A stretch of 64,000 nucleotides of DNA from Casuarius casuarius (lineage: Eukaryota > Chordata > Aves > Casuariiformes > Casuariidae), in NCBI GenBank assembly GCA_003342895.1, contig PTFA01000400.1, forward strand, positions 457,643 to 521,642. The letters run 5' to 3'. This document shows positions 44,440 to 56,420 of this stretch, piece after piece (the stretch's first letter is position 1; every line of letters starts with the position of its first letter). The translations under genes were made by a program, and so were the position numbers. The notes under the pieces were generated by a model. The model was not told the origin of the DNA. It made no database searches and saw nothing but the letters and a program-made list of their open reading frames with translations.

Positions 44440-45560
44440 GAGTTGTGGGATTGTAGGATTAGACTAGATGACCTTCAGATGTCCATTCCATTACCTGGCC
44501 ATAGCTAGGACCAAGTACATAATTCCCTGTGGATATCTGTCTGTCTAGCCTGCCTTTGAAACCCTCCAGTGATGGGGGTACCTTCTTCAGGTTGTCCTGT
44601 TCTGGTGCATCAGTATCCTTACTGCTGGAATGATGAAACTAAATATTCCTTGCTGCAGTTTAATTGCCTTACTCCTTCTCCTGTCCTACGTGGATGGCTG
44701 TTCCCCTTTTTGGCAGCAGCAATTCACCTGCGTTTTCCTTTCTTTTAATCTTTCTAATCATTCTTGTCGCTCTCCCTGAAACTGTCCAGTGGCTCTCGTC
44801 TGCTCTTTTTAATGTTATGACCAAAGCTAAATAGGATTCCCCAGCCTGTGGCAACAGTGGAAGATGATATCTATATATCCCTGTATATTTGCTTATTTGT
44901 TTCCACCATGACAGTGGACCTCTGTTCAGATTTTGGTGTTAAATAATCCCAATATCCTATTTTGAGGGACTGTTGCATACTTGGTCATTTTCAATGTATT
45001 TTCACAGTTTGGTTTTCTGTTTATGTATATTTTGCATTTGTCCCTATTAAATACCATTTTTTTTCCATAGGCCATTTTTCTCTGATTTTTCAAGACCACT
45101 TTGAATTCTGTTGTTTTATCTGCTGTCTCTCCCAGCTTAATGTCATCCATAAATTAATGGGTGGACTTTTATTCCCTGGCACCCCTCACCCATGTTCATG
45201 TCATTAATGAAAATCTTGAATAATCAGATCCAGGGGAGATTCCTGGGAACACCCCCTTACTCACCCCGGTTTGGTATGTCAATCCATTTTATGGAGAGCC
45301 TTGGGAGCGACCCCAGCTATTGCCTTACACCACCCTGAAGTGGTCTCATCTAGACTGTGTTCCTCAAAGACATCCTGGGAGGCAGCATCCAAAACCTTAC
45401 GAAAGTCATAGTATGTGCTACTTATCACTTGCCTTCAAAAAAGCCTGTTACCCTAACCTGGAAATAGGTTAGATTGATTTGACATGCCCTGGTTTTAGTG
45501 GATCAGAGCTGGCTGTTCTTCTTGTTTCTTCAGATAGTTTAAATATTTATTCTGCAGAGG
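44440..45560 (-). mobile_element. Decayed CR1 LINE fragment, 3' half
   Basis: On the minus strand the stretch at 44926-45150 translates to a piece resembling the CR1 reverse transcriptase region after its FADDTKLG motif. It reads DDIKLGETADKTTEF, followed by a Phe-Asn-Lys-Cys-Lys-like segment (VFNRDKCKIYI). Upstream pieces in other frames recall IFINDM and the segment rich in Phe-Arg-Lys before it. The 3' end at about 44440-44500 carries the CR1-like phrase for TCATCTAGTCTAATCC. Frames are broken by many stops and shifts, so it is an old, dead copy. The edges are approximate. Confidence 0.7.
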
Positions 45561-47166
45561 ATGCAGAACAGCCGCTTGATGGTGATCCACAGTCACTGCC
45601 ACCCTGGGCTAACGTTAAGCTGGCAACCTGAAAATGAAATGATCCGTTTTCATGCTTTATCTGACTCTTCCCTGGCTTTATCTGAGGCACAGCTCTCCTG
45701 TATGTGAGTTAAATGTAATAGAATAAATTTCTGTACAGGCAAAACGTCATGTTCGTGACCTCCTGTCTTTTTCTTGATTGGCCTTCCCAAGCTGTGCGTG
45801 CATGTGTGTACTTGCACCGCGTTCCAGCCGCACACCAAGGCAGTGCTGCAGCAACAGGCATTCGGTAGGATCAAAGTGATTCTTCCCTTTAAATTCATCT
45901 TGCTTTCCAGGGAGCAGCTTCTGATCTTCACCTCTTGCTTTGTTCTTTCTGTGCTTGGTAAAAACTAACTAAGTGTTGCTTCTGTTGGCCGAGAAGTACT
46001 GCACCTCTTCGTGCGTTCCCCAAAGCCCCTGGAGAGCTGCAATAGGACCAGAAACAAGCTCTGGTTTTGTACATGCATCTCCATCTGCTGTCCTCGCTAG
46101 GAACAACTCCCGTGTTTCTCCAAGGAGGCGTTCCCTGGCAAACAGCTGCCATCACCTTCATATTTTCTCTCTGCTCATGCAGGTTCTGTGCATTTAGAGC
46201 TCTGATGAGGCAGCTGGTGTAATTAAAGGTGTGTGTATTCAGGCTGCCCTGGTAGCAGTGGGGCACAGCAGAGTAGACTCTGCTGCCTGCAAAATGTTGT
46301 GATAGCAGGTTCAGATCCTCAGCTTCAGATACGCTGGAGATCCAGAGCCTCTGATGCCGTTCAGGCTGCTCCACATCGCTGCTTCAAGATCCTCAATGTT
46401 GTGTGTTGAAATGGTGTTTTGTAACTTGGTGGGAAGGAGGAATTGCGACAGAGAGCACTCACTGTTCTGTTTTCTTGCAGGGTGGAAAGAGAAGAAAGGT
46501 GACTTGCTCTTCAAATGTGGTTGAGGCAAATTATTTTCTCCAAGATATATACCAGAGCCTGTAGCAGTACCATGTTCTTTGGAGACCTGTAAAAGAATGA
46601 GCATCCCTAGCTGTTAGTTGTTGGATAGGTGCTAATCACTCTATTAGTGTTTGTGTTGTAGGGCTGAGACATGAAGATACACATTGCGCTTGGTGCTAGA
46701 AAGAGATGTAGGAGTGAAGGACTTGCAAAGTAATTCTCTTATCCTAAACACTTCCTGGACATGGTGCATAGCAGAGTTGAGGCTTCTCTGTCAAGTTGCA
46801 GTGAAGACTGAACTGCAAAAACTGTGTATGTTGTGACTGATCGTGCTGACAAATCAAGCAAGTAGTAGTTAAGCCAACTTCTAATGAAGGCTCTGTCAAC
46901 TACTTGGCAGTCTTATTTGCTGTCTTCTGTATGTAAAAAGCCCTCAGATTCAGGACAACTATTTTCCTTCCACGCAGCTTTTACTCTGCTGTTTGGGAAC
47001 TGCTAGTTTCTGTTTTACCACCTCTGCTCTCTCATTTCCTCATTTATCTGGAGAAAACTGTGTTTAAAGAAATCAGAGCTATTCAGTATCTGGTTTTGCG
47101 TACTTTAGGCCCCTAAATATTTCCTGCATATAGTACCTCTGATCGTATAAGTCAAGGCCTATTTGC

Positions 47167-47195
47167 TTTTCTTTCTTTCTTTCTTTCTCTCTTTT
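47167..47195. repeat. CTTT microsatellite
   Basis: A short run of about five CTTT units followed by imperfect pyrimidine sequence, inside the inferred TBC1D16 first intron. It is likely to vary in length between individuals. Confidence 0.85.
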
Positions 47196-48574
47196 TCTGG
47201 ATGCCCCTGTTGTGTGCTGTGCAGACCGTGGTGTGAGACGGTTGTCGTGAGTAACGCACCGAACCGATTTCTCCACCTGCTGTACCAGGACCTGGCACCG
47301 TGGGAACATGTGGTGCGTGCTAGGTCAGACTGGCCTGTTCGCTAGCAAGTAAGGCTGGGTAAATAAAAAGGAACAAAAGTAGATGTTTCCTGACCTCATG
47401 CAGGAACAGAAACTGTGCCTCCCAGCTAGGGGAAGCAGCACAGGTAGAGCCTGCTCTGCCTTGGATTATTTTGGGCTCTCTGTGGAGTTGCTCCGTGCGA
47501 GACCCACCTGCCGTTTCACCATATCAAGTGTTCTTCCTGATCTGTCTGCCGAATAGTTTGTAGCTTAAGCAACTGCTCTGGATTCACTGCAGAACACTTC
47601 TCACTTCAGTGCAAGGCTTATTTGGTGGTTAGTTGGGGATCATATTCCACAGTTAGCTAAAATTAGCTATTGCTATTGAAATATTTGCCTTGAGTTGGCG
47701 TGCACGCTCTGTTACTAGATTGGCCCACTCTGTTGAGCACAGTTCTCTCACTGCTTATCTCTGAAGAAGCCCTGTTTAACCACTGCTTCTCAAAAGGAAA
47801 AAAAAAACACAGCAGGTTTGTGCCCAAAATTGGTAAGTGCAAGATGAAAAAGTTTTAACTTATATTTAACTTACATTTTCTTACATTACCTTGGATGGGG
47901 CAGCAGCCCCTCATTTAATACTGTGGCCTTCCAGCAGTTCTTCTGTGCTATAACTGAGGGAATCCTCCAGGATCTCTCTGACTTTCCTTGGTGTCCCCAG
48001 GACGGTGATACACTGGGCAGCTTTGCGTCTCTGAGTATTCTCTTACTGGGCAATTTTGAGTGACAAACATTACTTTCCTGTTTCTCCCTCATGGTAATTA
48101 TTAAAATGTAGTTTTTTGCTACCTCCCTGTTTCCTCATTGTATAGAAAAAGATCATAGGATAAAGACTTAATTCTCATTCTCTAGCTCTTAGACCCTCTC
48201 TTGCTACTCAGTTTCCCGTTGTTGCTAACAGCAGTGACATTTCCGTAGTGCAGCCAGGCTTCGGTGACCCCCGGGCTGCTGACGCCGCCATTCACTGAGG
48301 CCTGTGGTGATACACTCTGTTCGGTGTATTATTTGGCTGGTCTTTTCCTTCTGTAATCAGCATCTTTAAAACATGGATGGTGATGATGCGTAACCAGAGC
48401 ATTTGGCGGTTCTTGCTTGGGTTGTAGGATTGATGCTGCAGTTGATGGGAGACCTCTTCCTTCTCGGGTAGTGGCAGGCATGTGCTTTGCAGTCGTCATA
48501 TTTGTTCTAACGCTGTTCTTGCCTCCTCCTTGGCAGATCTTCTGAATTTGGCTCCTGATTAAAGTTGACAGATA

Positions 48575-48649
48575 ATGGAAACATTTCCTTGGCGATGTCT
48601 CTGGGGCGGCTTCTCCGACGTGCCTCTTCAAAAGCCTCTGACCTCCTGA
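48575..48649 (+). other. Upstream ORF overlapping the TBC1D16 start
   Basis: An ATG at 48575 has a strong context (A at -3, G at +4). It opens a 24-codon frame ending at TGA 48647-48649, which overlaps the TBC1D16 start codon (48595) in a different frame. If the exon begins at 48537 as inferred, ribosomes would meet this ATG first. The encoded peptide resembles nothing known, so any role would be translational control. Confidence 0.5.
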
Positions 48650-50442
48650 CCTTAAATCCTGGTGGCAGCAGCAGTTCATCTTCCGTGCTTGATGGGGAGA
48701 TTATCTACTCCAAGAACAATGTCTGTGTCCATCCTCCCGAGCTGCTGCAAGGCATCGGGGAGCATCACCCAGGTGACAGGCTGTTGCAGACACTGCTCAC
48801 TCACAATCTTTTGTGTCCCTTGGGGAGTTTGTTTGTATGTGTTTTTTGCATCTTGGGCTCTAAAGAATGAAGAGGTGCCAGTGGGGGACAGGGCAAGGCA
48901 GTCTTAAGAGGAACTGGAGAGCCATCCACAACCTGATCTATCAGCTCTTCTTTTAATAGGAAAACTGATGAGATACCTCCTTTCTCTTCTGGCCTAGGAG
49001 GGGTTTACCTGTTTTAGTGAGTCCTTTTATATTGGCAGAAGATGGACAAAGTTGTCATTTGAGGATACTAACTTCTGCTGCTTTTTCAAATGTGTGTGTT
49101 CTTCAGAGAAGCCAAGTGTCATCGTGTAACTGTCACTGCTTAGAGTGGCCTCAGCAGCCATTGGTAAAGGGAAAGCAAAGGAAACCTGATTGTGGCCGCG
49201 TGCACTGGAGAAAATGAAGATAAATGCTGCCCTGTCCCTTTATTCTCATTTGTTACTATATTCTTTCATCTTTTCATCAAAGAGTAGTGGCTACTGGCTT
49301 AACTTCACAAAATTAATTATTCTGTGAACATTGACCCGCACTTCCCTTTTCATGTGTGACTTTTTTCTTGCCTTTCTATGAGAATTCTAGCCCTTAGCTA
49401 CGCTAAGGTAAATATTCTTGAGAAACAAATGTTTGGCTGGCACTTGAAATTGTTTAACTAACTAACAGTGAAAGTTTTTCATGTGGCAACGTATTTCGTA
49501 ATTTGCTCTTGATTAGTAATCCATCCAGGAAGTTGAAATAATTGTGTGAGATTTCTGTGTCCACTTAGGACAGAGGGAATTTAGTCTATTCAAAAAACAC
49601 ATGCAGACTTGAAATTATCTGTAAATACTGAATAATGTTGAGAACTCCACAATGTATTTGGCACATTTCTCTACTGGTAAATAAAAAGTTTGTTTTCCCA
49701 TGGGTAATGGTGGTAAAAGGGGGAAAGATGGGGAAAAGCAAATTTCTGGCTAATGCAGTTTCCTAAGAATAAAACTATGTCATAACTGGTTGATCCTTTG
49801 CTCTCTCGAAGGCTATCTGTGCTTGTACATGGAGAAAGATGAGCTACTTGGTACCACGCTTATCCTTGCCTGGGTCCCAAACTCCCGCATCCAGAGGCAG
49901 GATGAAGAAGCCCTGCGCTATGTTACCCCTGAGAGCTCCCCCGTCCGGAAAGCTCCCCGCAAACGTGGCCGGCACACTCAGGGTTTCGGCATTGTCCGGC
50001 AGGCTTCCCCCACGGAGCAGAAAGACGCAGTGATCCTGAAGGAAGAAGACATCTTGGCTGTGGCACAGCTTGTGAAAGACGCGGCTTACGTCAGCTCCCC
50101 TTCTTCAGAAGGGGAGAAGCTCTCCCAGGGCTGCCCGGCAGCGGACAGTGCCCGCCAGTCCCCCCAGCCTGCCCACAGCGACTCAGGAATCTTATCGACA
50201 ATCAGTTCTCAGGATGAGCAGAACAGGTCGGAGCTGTCCGTGGAGGGGCCGGAGGAAGGTCTGGACTGCAGGCCGGAGCAGGGGGAGGACGAGGGCTCCT
50301 TGGAGCTGTCTGCTGATGATGTGAGCAGGGACAGTACTTTTGACTCTGATTCTGATGCCTTCTCTTCCCCCTTCTGCCTCTCTCCCATTAGTGAAGCCCT
50401 TGGGAAAAGCAGTAGTTCTGTGTTTCTGGATAATGAAAGCAG
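48595..50442 (+). CDS. TBC1D16: TBC1D16, Rab GAP, first two coding exons only
   Basis: TBC-domain GTPase-activating protein. In mammals it acts on Rab4A and controls receptor recycling at endosomes. Two coding exons are visible: 48595-48772 (exon from about 48537, acceptor TTGGCAG) and 49812-50442. They give 269 codons plus two bases, in phase. The N-terminus MSLGRLLRRASSKASDLLTL and the segment YLCLYMEKDELLG match the family closely. The second exon is Ser/Glu/Asp-rich and carries GILSTISSQDEQ and the block SRDSTFDSDSDAFSSPFCLS typical of the region before the TBC domain. The TBC domain itself lies beyond 64000. The start is fixed by family similarity, G at -3, and an in-frame TGA at 48556-48558. 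Confidence 0.95.
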
Positions 50443-53400
50443 GTGAGTTTGTCCTTTTTACCAGTTTCTGGGTGAGTGGCTGGGGTGCAGGTTGCTGAGC
50501 CTGGAGACTCTGAGGGAAGTTCAGAAGCTTCACAGTGGTGTTGAGTTAAATATCCTGTTTTCCTTCAGGTTTACTTTAATTCCTTCTCTACTGTAACACC
50601 TGTAAAATTTCCAGGAAACTGCTTGTCAGCTAGTCCTGCTTCTGCTTGCCGAACCCTCGTGCTGTCCATCGTTCAGGGCCGGGTATGTACGGGTCTGTCA
50701 GATGAACTGTCTTGAGCCCTGGAAGAGCAGCATTGCTAAATTAGAAAGTGCTTTGTCAGTCTAATTAATTCTGCTGGGGAGATGTATTGCTTGCTTCTCG
50801 TGGAGAGCCACGTTAAGGTGTCTGCCTCCCCGTACCAGCTCTGGCATCGAGCTTTGGGTGTCTCTGCAAAGCACTGTGTTGATCTGAAGTCTGCGTGTAC
50901 GAGCTCATTTTGGTGGTGTTTACACGTGGTCCTGCTCTGATATCTAAACTTTAGTTCTAGGACGTCTAACCTGGATATTTTAGTCAACACAGGTATATCT
51001 AAATGTCAGCACTTCTCCATGGCACCTGCAGTAAACTCCGTGGGGGGGAAGGAGGGCACCCTGGCAAAGGAATAATGAATAGTAATATTCCTATATCACT
51101 CACTGTATTAATAAGCAGTGTTTGTGGCTTTCTGGTCTGCGGTCTGTGCAGCGTATCACTCGTTGCCATCTTGGCAGAGGATGAGTGTGCTGCATTCTTG
51201 AAGCACCGTGGGGCTGATTTTAAGGATATTGCTGAACTTTGAAACTCTGCCCGAAATTAGGAAAAACAAGTTCTTTGTGTGTGTCAAGAATATACAGACC
51301 ACATTAAGATGTGACATTTGAAGATATGTCGTTGCTTTATTTTATGGGCTAATTTCAAACCCAGACAATGGCAATAAGGACAAGGTTTATAAAGGAAGTA
51401 TTGTAATAGATTAAACTCTTTCTGGATGTGGTAAAACACTTAAGAAGCGCAGTGATCTGAGAAATTTGTATCCGCTTTGCATTTGATGCGTGTCCTAGCA
51501 GTAAATTTATAATTAACTGCAAGCCTCCAGAATTTTCTGGGATGGAGCATTGCGGCGGCTCAGTGGGAAGCGGTTTCGGCAGAGCTGCGGAGGAGCTGGC
51601 GCGGCGCAGCGCGTCCCAGCCCGCTGCAGCTCCCTCCTCTGGCTAGAGAATTGCATTGCAAAGAGCCTAGAATGGGGTCTTGGTTTTCCGAATTGCATTA
51701 AACAACATCAATTTGAAGGTGTTTCTTTTAACTCTCTAAATATGGTGCCTGACTCTCTTTTTGACAACCGAGAGAAATGTGGAAGACTTCTGAATCTACG
51801 TAAATGTCATTAAAAATATATTGGAAAAAATGTGCAGAAAAGCCTTTGAATGGTTAAGTATTGGTTCTAATAACAGACTTTATTTTGTTCTTCCGTTCTT
51901 GGATATTGGTTAACTCTATCAGTGAAACACACTGTGATTTCACTTTGGTTGGTTTCTAGTTTTTTCCCATTCAGATTGTGTTTTAGCATTAGGCTACTGT
52001 TTTGGGGTTGAACCTTTAGTTGCCTGTGCTTTTGGAGGAGGCCGTGTTGGTTTAGAAATATCTTGGCCTTGACTTAAAAAACAGAAGAAGAAAAGACCTA
52101 CCACCAGCAAAGCCTTAGTTTGTTTTAAGATGTGTAAAACCCTTTTCCTCTGAAGCAGCACTGGCAGTCTGAGCGTGTTTGACCTGTCCCTGTCACTCTG
52201 AAAAAAGTTATTTTTACTTTTTAAAGTAAATTTACTTGCAGTCTGAGTTTTAATAAGTGGTCACCAATCAAGGTAATGTTTTGAATAAACTATGAGAAAC
52301 CTGTATTTATTTCATTATATTTTTAGTGATGATATCTCTGTTCTTAGTCACGTAACTTGCAAAGAAGTATGTTGCAGAGCTGTCGTAGTGCGTCTTCGAT
52401 CAAAGCTGACCTCTAGTATAAAGAACAGTTGCTCTTTGTGAATAAAGTACAATTAAAATGTTTGTATGAACATTCCAGACTTCTAGAATAAGCTTTTCAA
52501 AGGAAAAATATTCCTCTGTTTCAATGTAGGGGGGAAGTCGTGGCCTCGTCTGTGGCCTGGTTCATCCACACGCTGAATAAGGGATCATTATCTCCGCTTT
52601 AGTGGTTAGAAACGGGAGCAGTGAGGGACACGTTCAGAGTAACTTCCTAACTCCACTAAGAGCAGGAGACTGAACTCATCTTGCAGGAATCCCAGTCCCG
52701 GGCCTCAGCCACGAGGCCACGTGCGTGTGTTTGCCGGCGGGTGCAGCAGTGTCAGAGCTTTTGGACCCGACAGCGTGGCCTGGTTAGAGGTGCCCCGCGA
52801 GGAGGGGAGCTCGTGGAGACCTGCGCCGGCGGAGCACCGGCAGCTCGGCACATGGGCAGGATGGTGCCAGCTGTCAGCGGTGTCATGTAGGGGAGCAAAC
52901 GCGGCGTACGGCATCATTCGTACCCTGCCTCGGGGTTCAGGCAGCCTTTCCACGGTGTGTTTCTGTGGAGCGTTTCCTGGTCCGGCTCGGATGGGCCCTC
53001 TGCCGGCTTTCCTCGGATGCTGCTCGGAGCTGCACCCGCTGCAGCGACGCGTGGCCGGCTTCTGAAACACGCTGCCCATGGCCGTGGTAGACCTTTCTTT
53101 AACTCCTCTGGCACCGCTCCGGAAGCCTCTTTCGGTATATGTGGCACTCGTAATTTGCAGCAGATTGGTGAAAAAGAGTTTTCATTGTTTGGGACTTGGG
53201 ACTGGAAAGGCTTTTGTGCAGTGTGTCCATTTTTATGCCAGTTTGTTCTTCCCCGCGGAACGCGGTATCTGCAGGAACCGCACGCTCCTTACCAGCTCCT
53301 CGAGACCCTGCGCACGATACCTGGCAAAAGCTCGCTCAGAAAGCGCGCTCCGATTTCCTGCCGTCACCCCGGTTTTGTGAGGGGTGGGTGCCGTCTCGGA

Positions 53401-55713
53401 GTCACCGTAGCATGTAAACAGCTTCCTTGTTTCTTAAGTTTTGTTTTTGTGTTTTTGGTGTTTTGTGTTTTTTGCTGGCTGCTTCCCGCCTGAGCCAGAA
53501 CTGGAGTGTGAACAAAGCTCGTGCCGCTGGCAGATCACTGCGGCTCTTCCCTCCCTGCCCCCGGTCGCTGCCGCCTCCCTCAAAGAGGGACGAGTGTTTC
53601 CGCTTAGCTCCCGCGGCACCGCAGAGCTGGTGGAAAGACAGCTCTGCTTTTCCCCACGAGTCTTCCAAAAGCTGAAGCAATACATTTTGTGGGTGTTTCA
53701 CTGCAGTCGTCCTCCTTTCCCTGCAATTAGATATTGTCAGAAGTGAAAAAATGTGACATTGTGGAAGAATCAAGAGGGAAGAATTGGGAAGCGCATTCGG
53801 ACTCGGGTCAGGTGAGATCGGGGTGGCCAGCCCGTGCGGCTCAGCGAGCTGCACACCCAAATATCCACGTGGGCGAGTTGCAGCCACGCTCTGGAGCATC
53901 CCTCTGGGAAGGTGGCCTGGCGAACAGGGGGTGACCACGAAAACGTGCTGGTACGTGCGGAATAAGGACAGGGAGGAAGAAGGGAGGTAGGCTTGGAAGC
54001 ATTTGATTAATAGCAGTTTTATCACTGGCCGCATTTCTTCGGGGAAGTGGTAGTACTGGAAATAAAATTTTCTTTCTCTTCTTTTTCCCCTCGTCGCGGT
54101 TGGTTGTGGCTGGGCTGTCTGTCCATCAGGAAACCTTTGCCTTGTGGGTTGAAGAGCACCAATTCGGGACAACTGTATTCTGTATGCGGCTCTGGCGTGT
54201 TGTGGCCTTGCTAAATTACTCAGCTCCCGTTTTCCCCGTCAGTAAAGTGAAACTAATAGCATTTTGCTACATGCTGGAGCCCCAATAGCATTTGACATCT
54301 ATATAACTTCTTTCAACCAGTGCTTCTGAGGTTATTTTAACTGACCGTGACATCGGATCTGTACCAATGGGTTGCTGAAGCACTCAGTGCTTTGTACGTA
54401 GGGTTTTATTTTTTTGTGCCCTGCCACAGCGATCCCTGGTTTTCCCTGGCAATAGATAGAGCTGCTAAAGGCTTTTCGCCTTAGTGACAAACTGCGGTTG
54501 CTGCTACCTGCCTCGCGCCGTACAAAAGTGCTGAAGAGGGAGGACAATGCTGGCGTCACTCCTTCGCTGGCTGGCGGGTGGGACGTTGGCTGGTACAGTC
54601 GCGCTTCGGACCGAGGAGCCGCTGTGGCGGAGCCGTGCAAGCGGAGCTCGGGGCAACATCTGGCCCGCGGTCGGGCTCTGCGAGCCGTGCGCCGATGATG
54701 CATGCGCTGGAGCATGCTCCAGTTGTGTTCCCACGGCACGTGCTTCAGAGGGCAAGCGAAAATAAATAGCAGGGTGATTAATGTGGTCACCGATATCAGT
54801 AGATCTGCCCCTGAAGCAAACGCCTTTCATAAGAAGGTGATAATTTTAGCAGCCACTAATAAAAATAATGGAGCATTTTTATAATGAGAGAGCTGAACTG
54901 TAGCGCGGTTCTCACGCTCCCTAACTGACAGGAGTTCGTGCAACAGCCGTCCTGGGCGGTCTAGGTGAAGCACACCGCGCAAGAAGAAACTCGGAGTCTC
55001 GCTTGATGCAATTCTTACGGATTTGTTGCACATCCTGTCGTTAAGCCTCTTCCCAGGGAGCTAATCAATAAATTACCCTCCCGCGAGGGAGCGGAGGTGC
55101 CGGCTCACGGCGGGCGGCAGCAGCCGCAGGAGCGAGCGGTAACAGCGCGCGGTGTTGCATCATGTTGTTTTGGCAGCTCACCTGAACGGCTCGTCGCTGT
55201 TCAGCCCTCTGCAGAATAAACAGGAGGCAAAATTACCGGGGAAATGAGCTGAAATTAGTGCGAACGAGCAGGGGCTCTGGAGCCGTCGGGAGGCTGGAAC
55301 GCGTCGCTGCTGTCACAGGAGTGATTATGTTCTTAGACCGGGGGAATTGGTCGCGGGTTCAAACCCTCCTGTAACTTCTTGCAGCATCTTGGGTCATGCT
55401 GCCCTGCCGTCCGTCACCCAGCCGTGGGGATTGGCGCGGGGCCGCGCTTCTCTCCTTCAGGCTTCAGTTTCTCAGGACCTCGCCTGAATTGGCGTAACTC
55501 GTGATGTAAAATAATGAAGTCCATTTTTACCCACAGTAATGCCCAGCAAAAACATCCCAAATTTCTCCACTAAAAGGATGGTACTTTTTTCCTTCTCTTG
55601 GATTTATAGGGGCGGGTTGTAAGCTTCATACAAGGGCTGCTTTCAGGTGTCGGTACTGAGCCAGGTGCTGGGAAGAGGAACGTGTCTTAGCTGTTGCTGT
55701 TAGCGTGCTGTGT

Positions 55714-55747
55714 AATCAATTAAAGTTGTTAATCAATTAAAGTTGTT
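55714..55747. repeat. 17-bp direct duplication with TAATCAATTAA-like core
   Basis: AATCAATTAAAGTTGTT occurs twice in perfect tandem. The AT-rich core resembles homeodomain binding sites, so the pair may be a simple duplication or a doubled binding site, about 230 bp before the intragenic CpG island. Confidence 0.85.
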
Positions 55748-55979
55748 GCAGGCAGCAAAACCGAGGAGGTTGGACAGATCCAAGAGCTTGCAGAGGCATA
55801 AGGCTCTATCTTGCTTTACATAAATATTTGAACAGCAAGAACATTAATTAGAGCAGGTTTGTTTTTTTCCCCCCTTGGTTTGCTGCCAGATTTCGGTGGA
55901 AGAAAATAGTGACAGCTAAGTGGAGATGAGGAGTTACAGCTAGAGGGGTGGTGGGGCTGTTTCCTTGGGGGGTTAATTG

Positions 55980-56420
55980 AGGAGTAGTCGGCGAGCGCAG
56001 GTGACTCCGGAGAGATGCCACGAGCGGGCGAAGAGCCCCGCGAGGGGAGCGGCGGGGAAGGGGAAAGCAGCGGCCGGCGTCGCCCCCGGGGGTCGCCGCG
56101 CTGCTCCGCGTTGCTCCGCGTTGCAGCCCGCTGCTAGAGCGGGGCGCGGGGCGCCGCGGCCGCCAGGGGGCGCGCTCGACTCAGCGCCGGGGCCGCTCCG
56201 CGCTGGGCTCCGCGCTCCGCTCCGCGCTGCGGGCGCCGGTGCCCCCTGCCCGCTGCGGCCCCGCGCGGAAGCCGCCAGTTAAGCGGGGGGGCGCGGCGCG
56301 GACAGCAGCTTTGCCCCGCTCGGCCGCTAACTGCTCCCCCCGCGGCGCGTCTGAAGCGGTAATTCGCGGTGTCCGTCTTCCGCGGGCCACCCAGTCTCCG
56401 TGTTAGGAGCGCTTCCTCCG
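55980..56420. promoter_or_regulatory. Intragenic CpG island in TBC1D16 intron
   Basis: A sharply bounded, CpG-dense block of about 440 bp stands in an otherwise AT-richer intron. It contains repeated CTCCGCG-type units, a CTCF-like site at 56160-56173 and no TATA box. This is the usual look of an alternative promoter. An internal promoter giving a short TBC1D16 transcript is known in human. Correspondence to this island is inference. Confidence 0.6.
56160..56173 (+). promoter_or_regulatory. CTCF-like motif inside intragenic CpG island
   Basis: CCGCCAGGGGGCGC differs from the strong CTCF core CCACCAGGGGGCGC at one position, which the consensus tolerates less well. It lies in the centre of the island. 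Binding is inferred and would be methylation-sensitive because the motif contains CpG. Confidence 0.5.

Larger units (their letters stand above)
41701..48536 (+). other. TBC1D16: Inferred first intron of TBC1D16
   Basis: This stretch lies between the inferred noncoding first exon and the first coding exon. No convincing exon was found. It holds a decayed CR1 LINE (about 44440-45560), a CTTT microsatellite (47167-47195) and a CpG-richer patch near 43490-43720 that produces spurious open frames. The remainder shows nothing recognisable. Confidence 0.55.
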
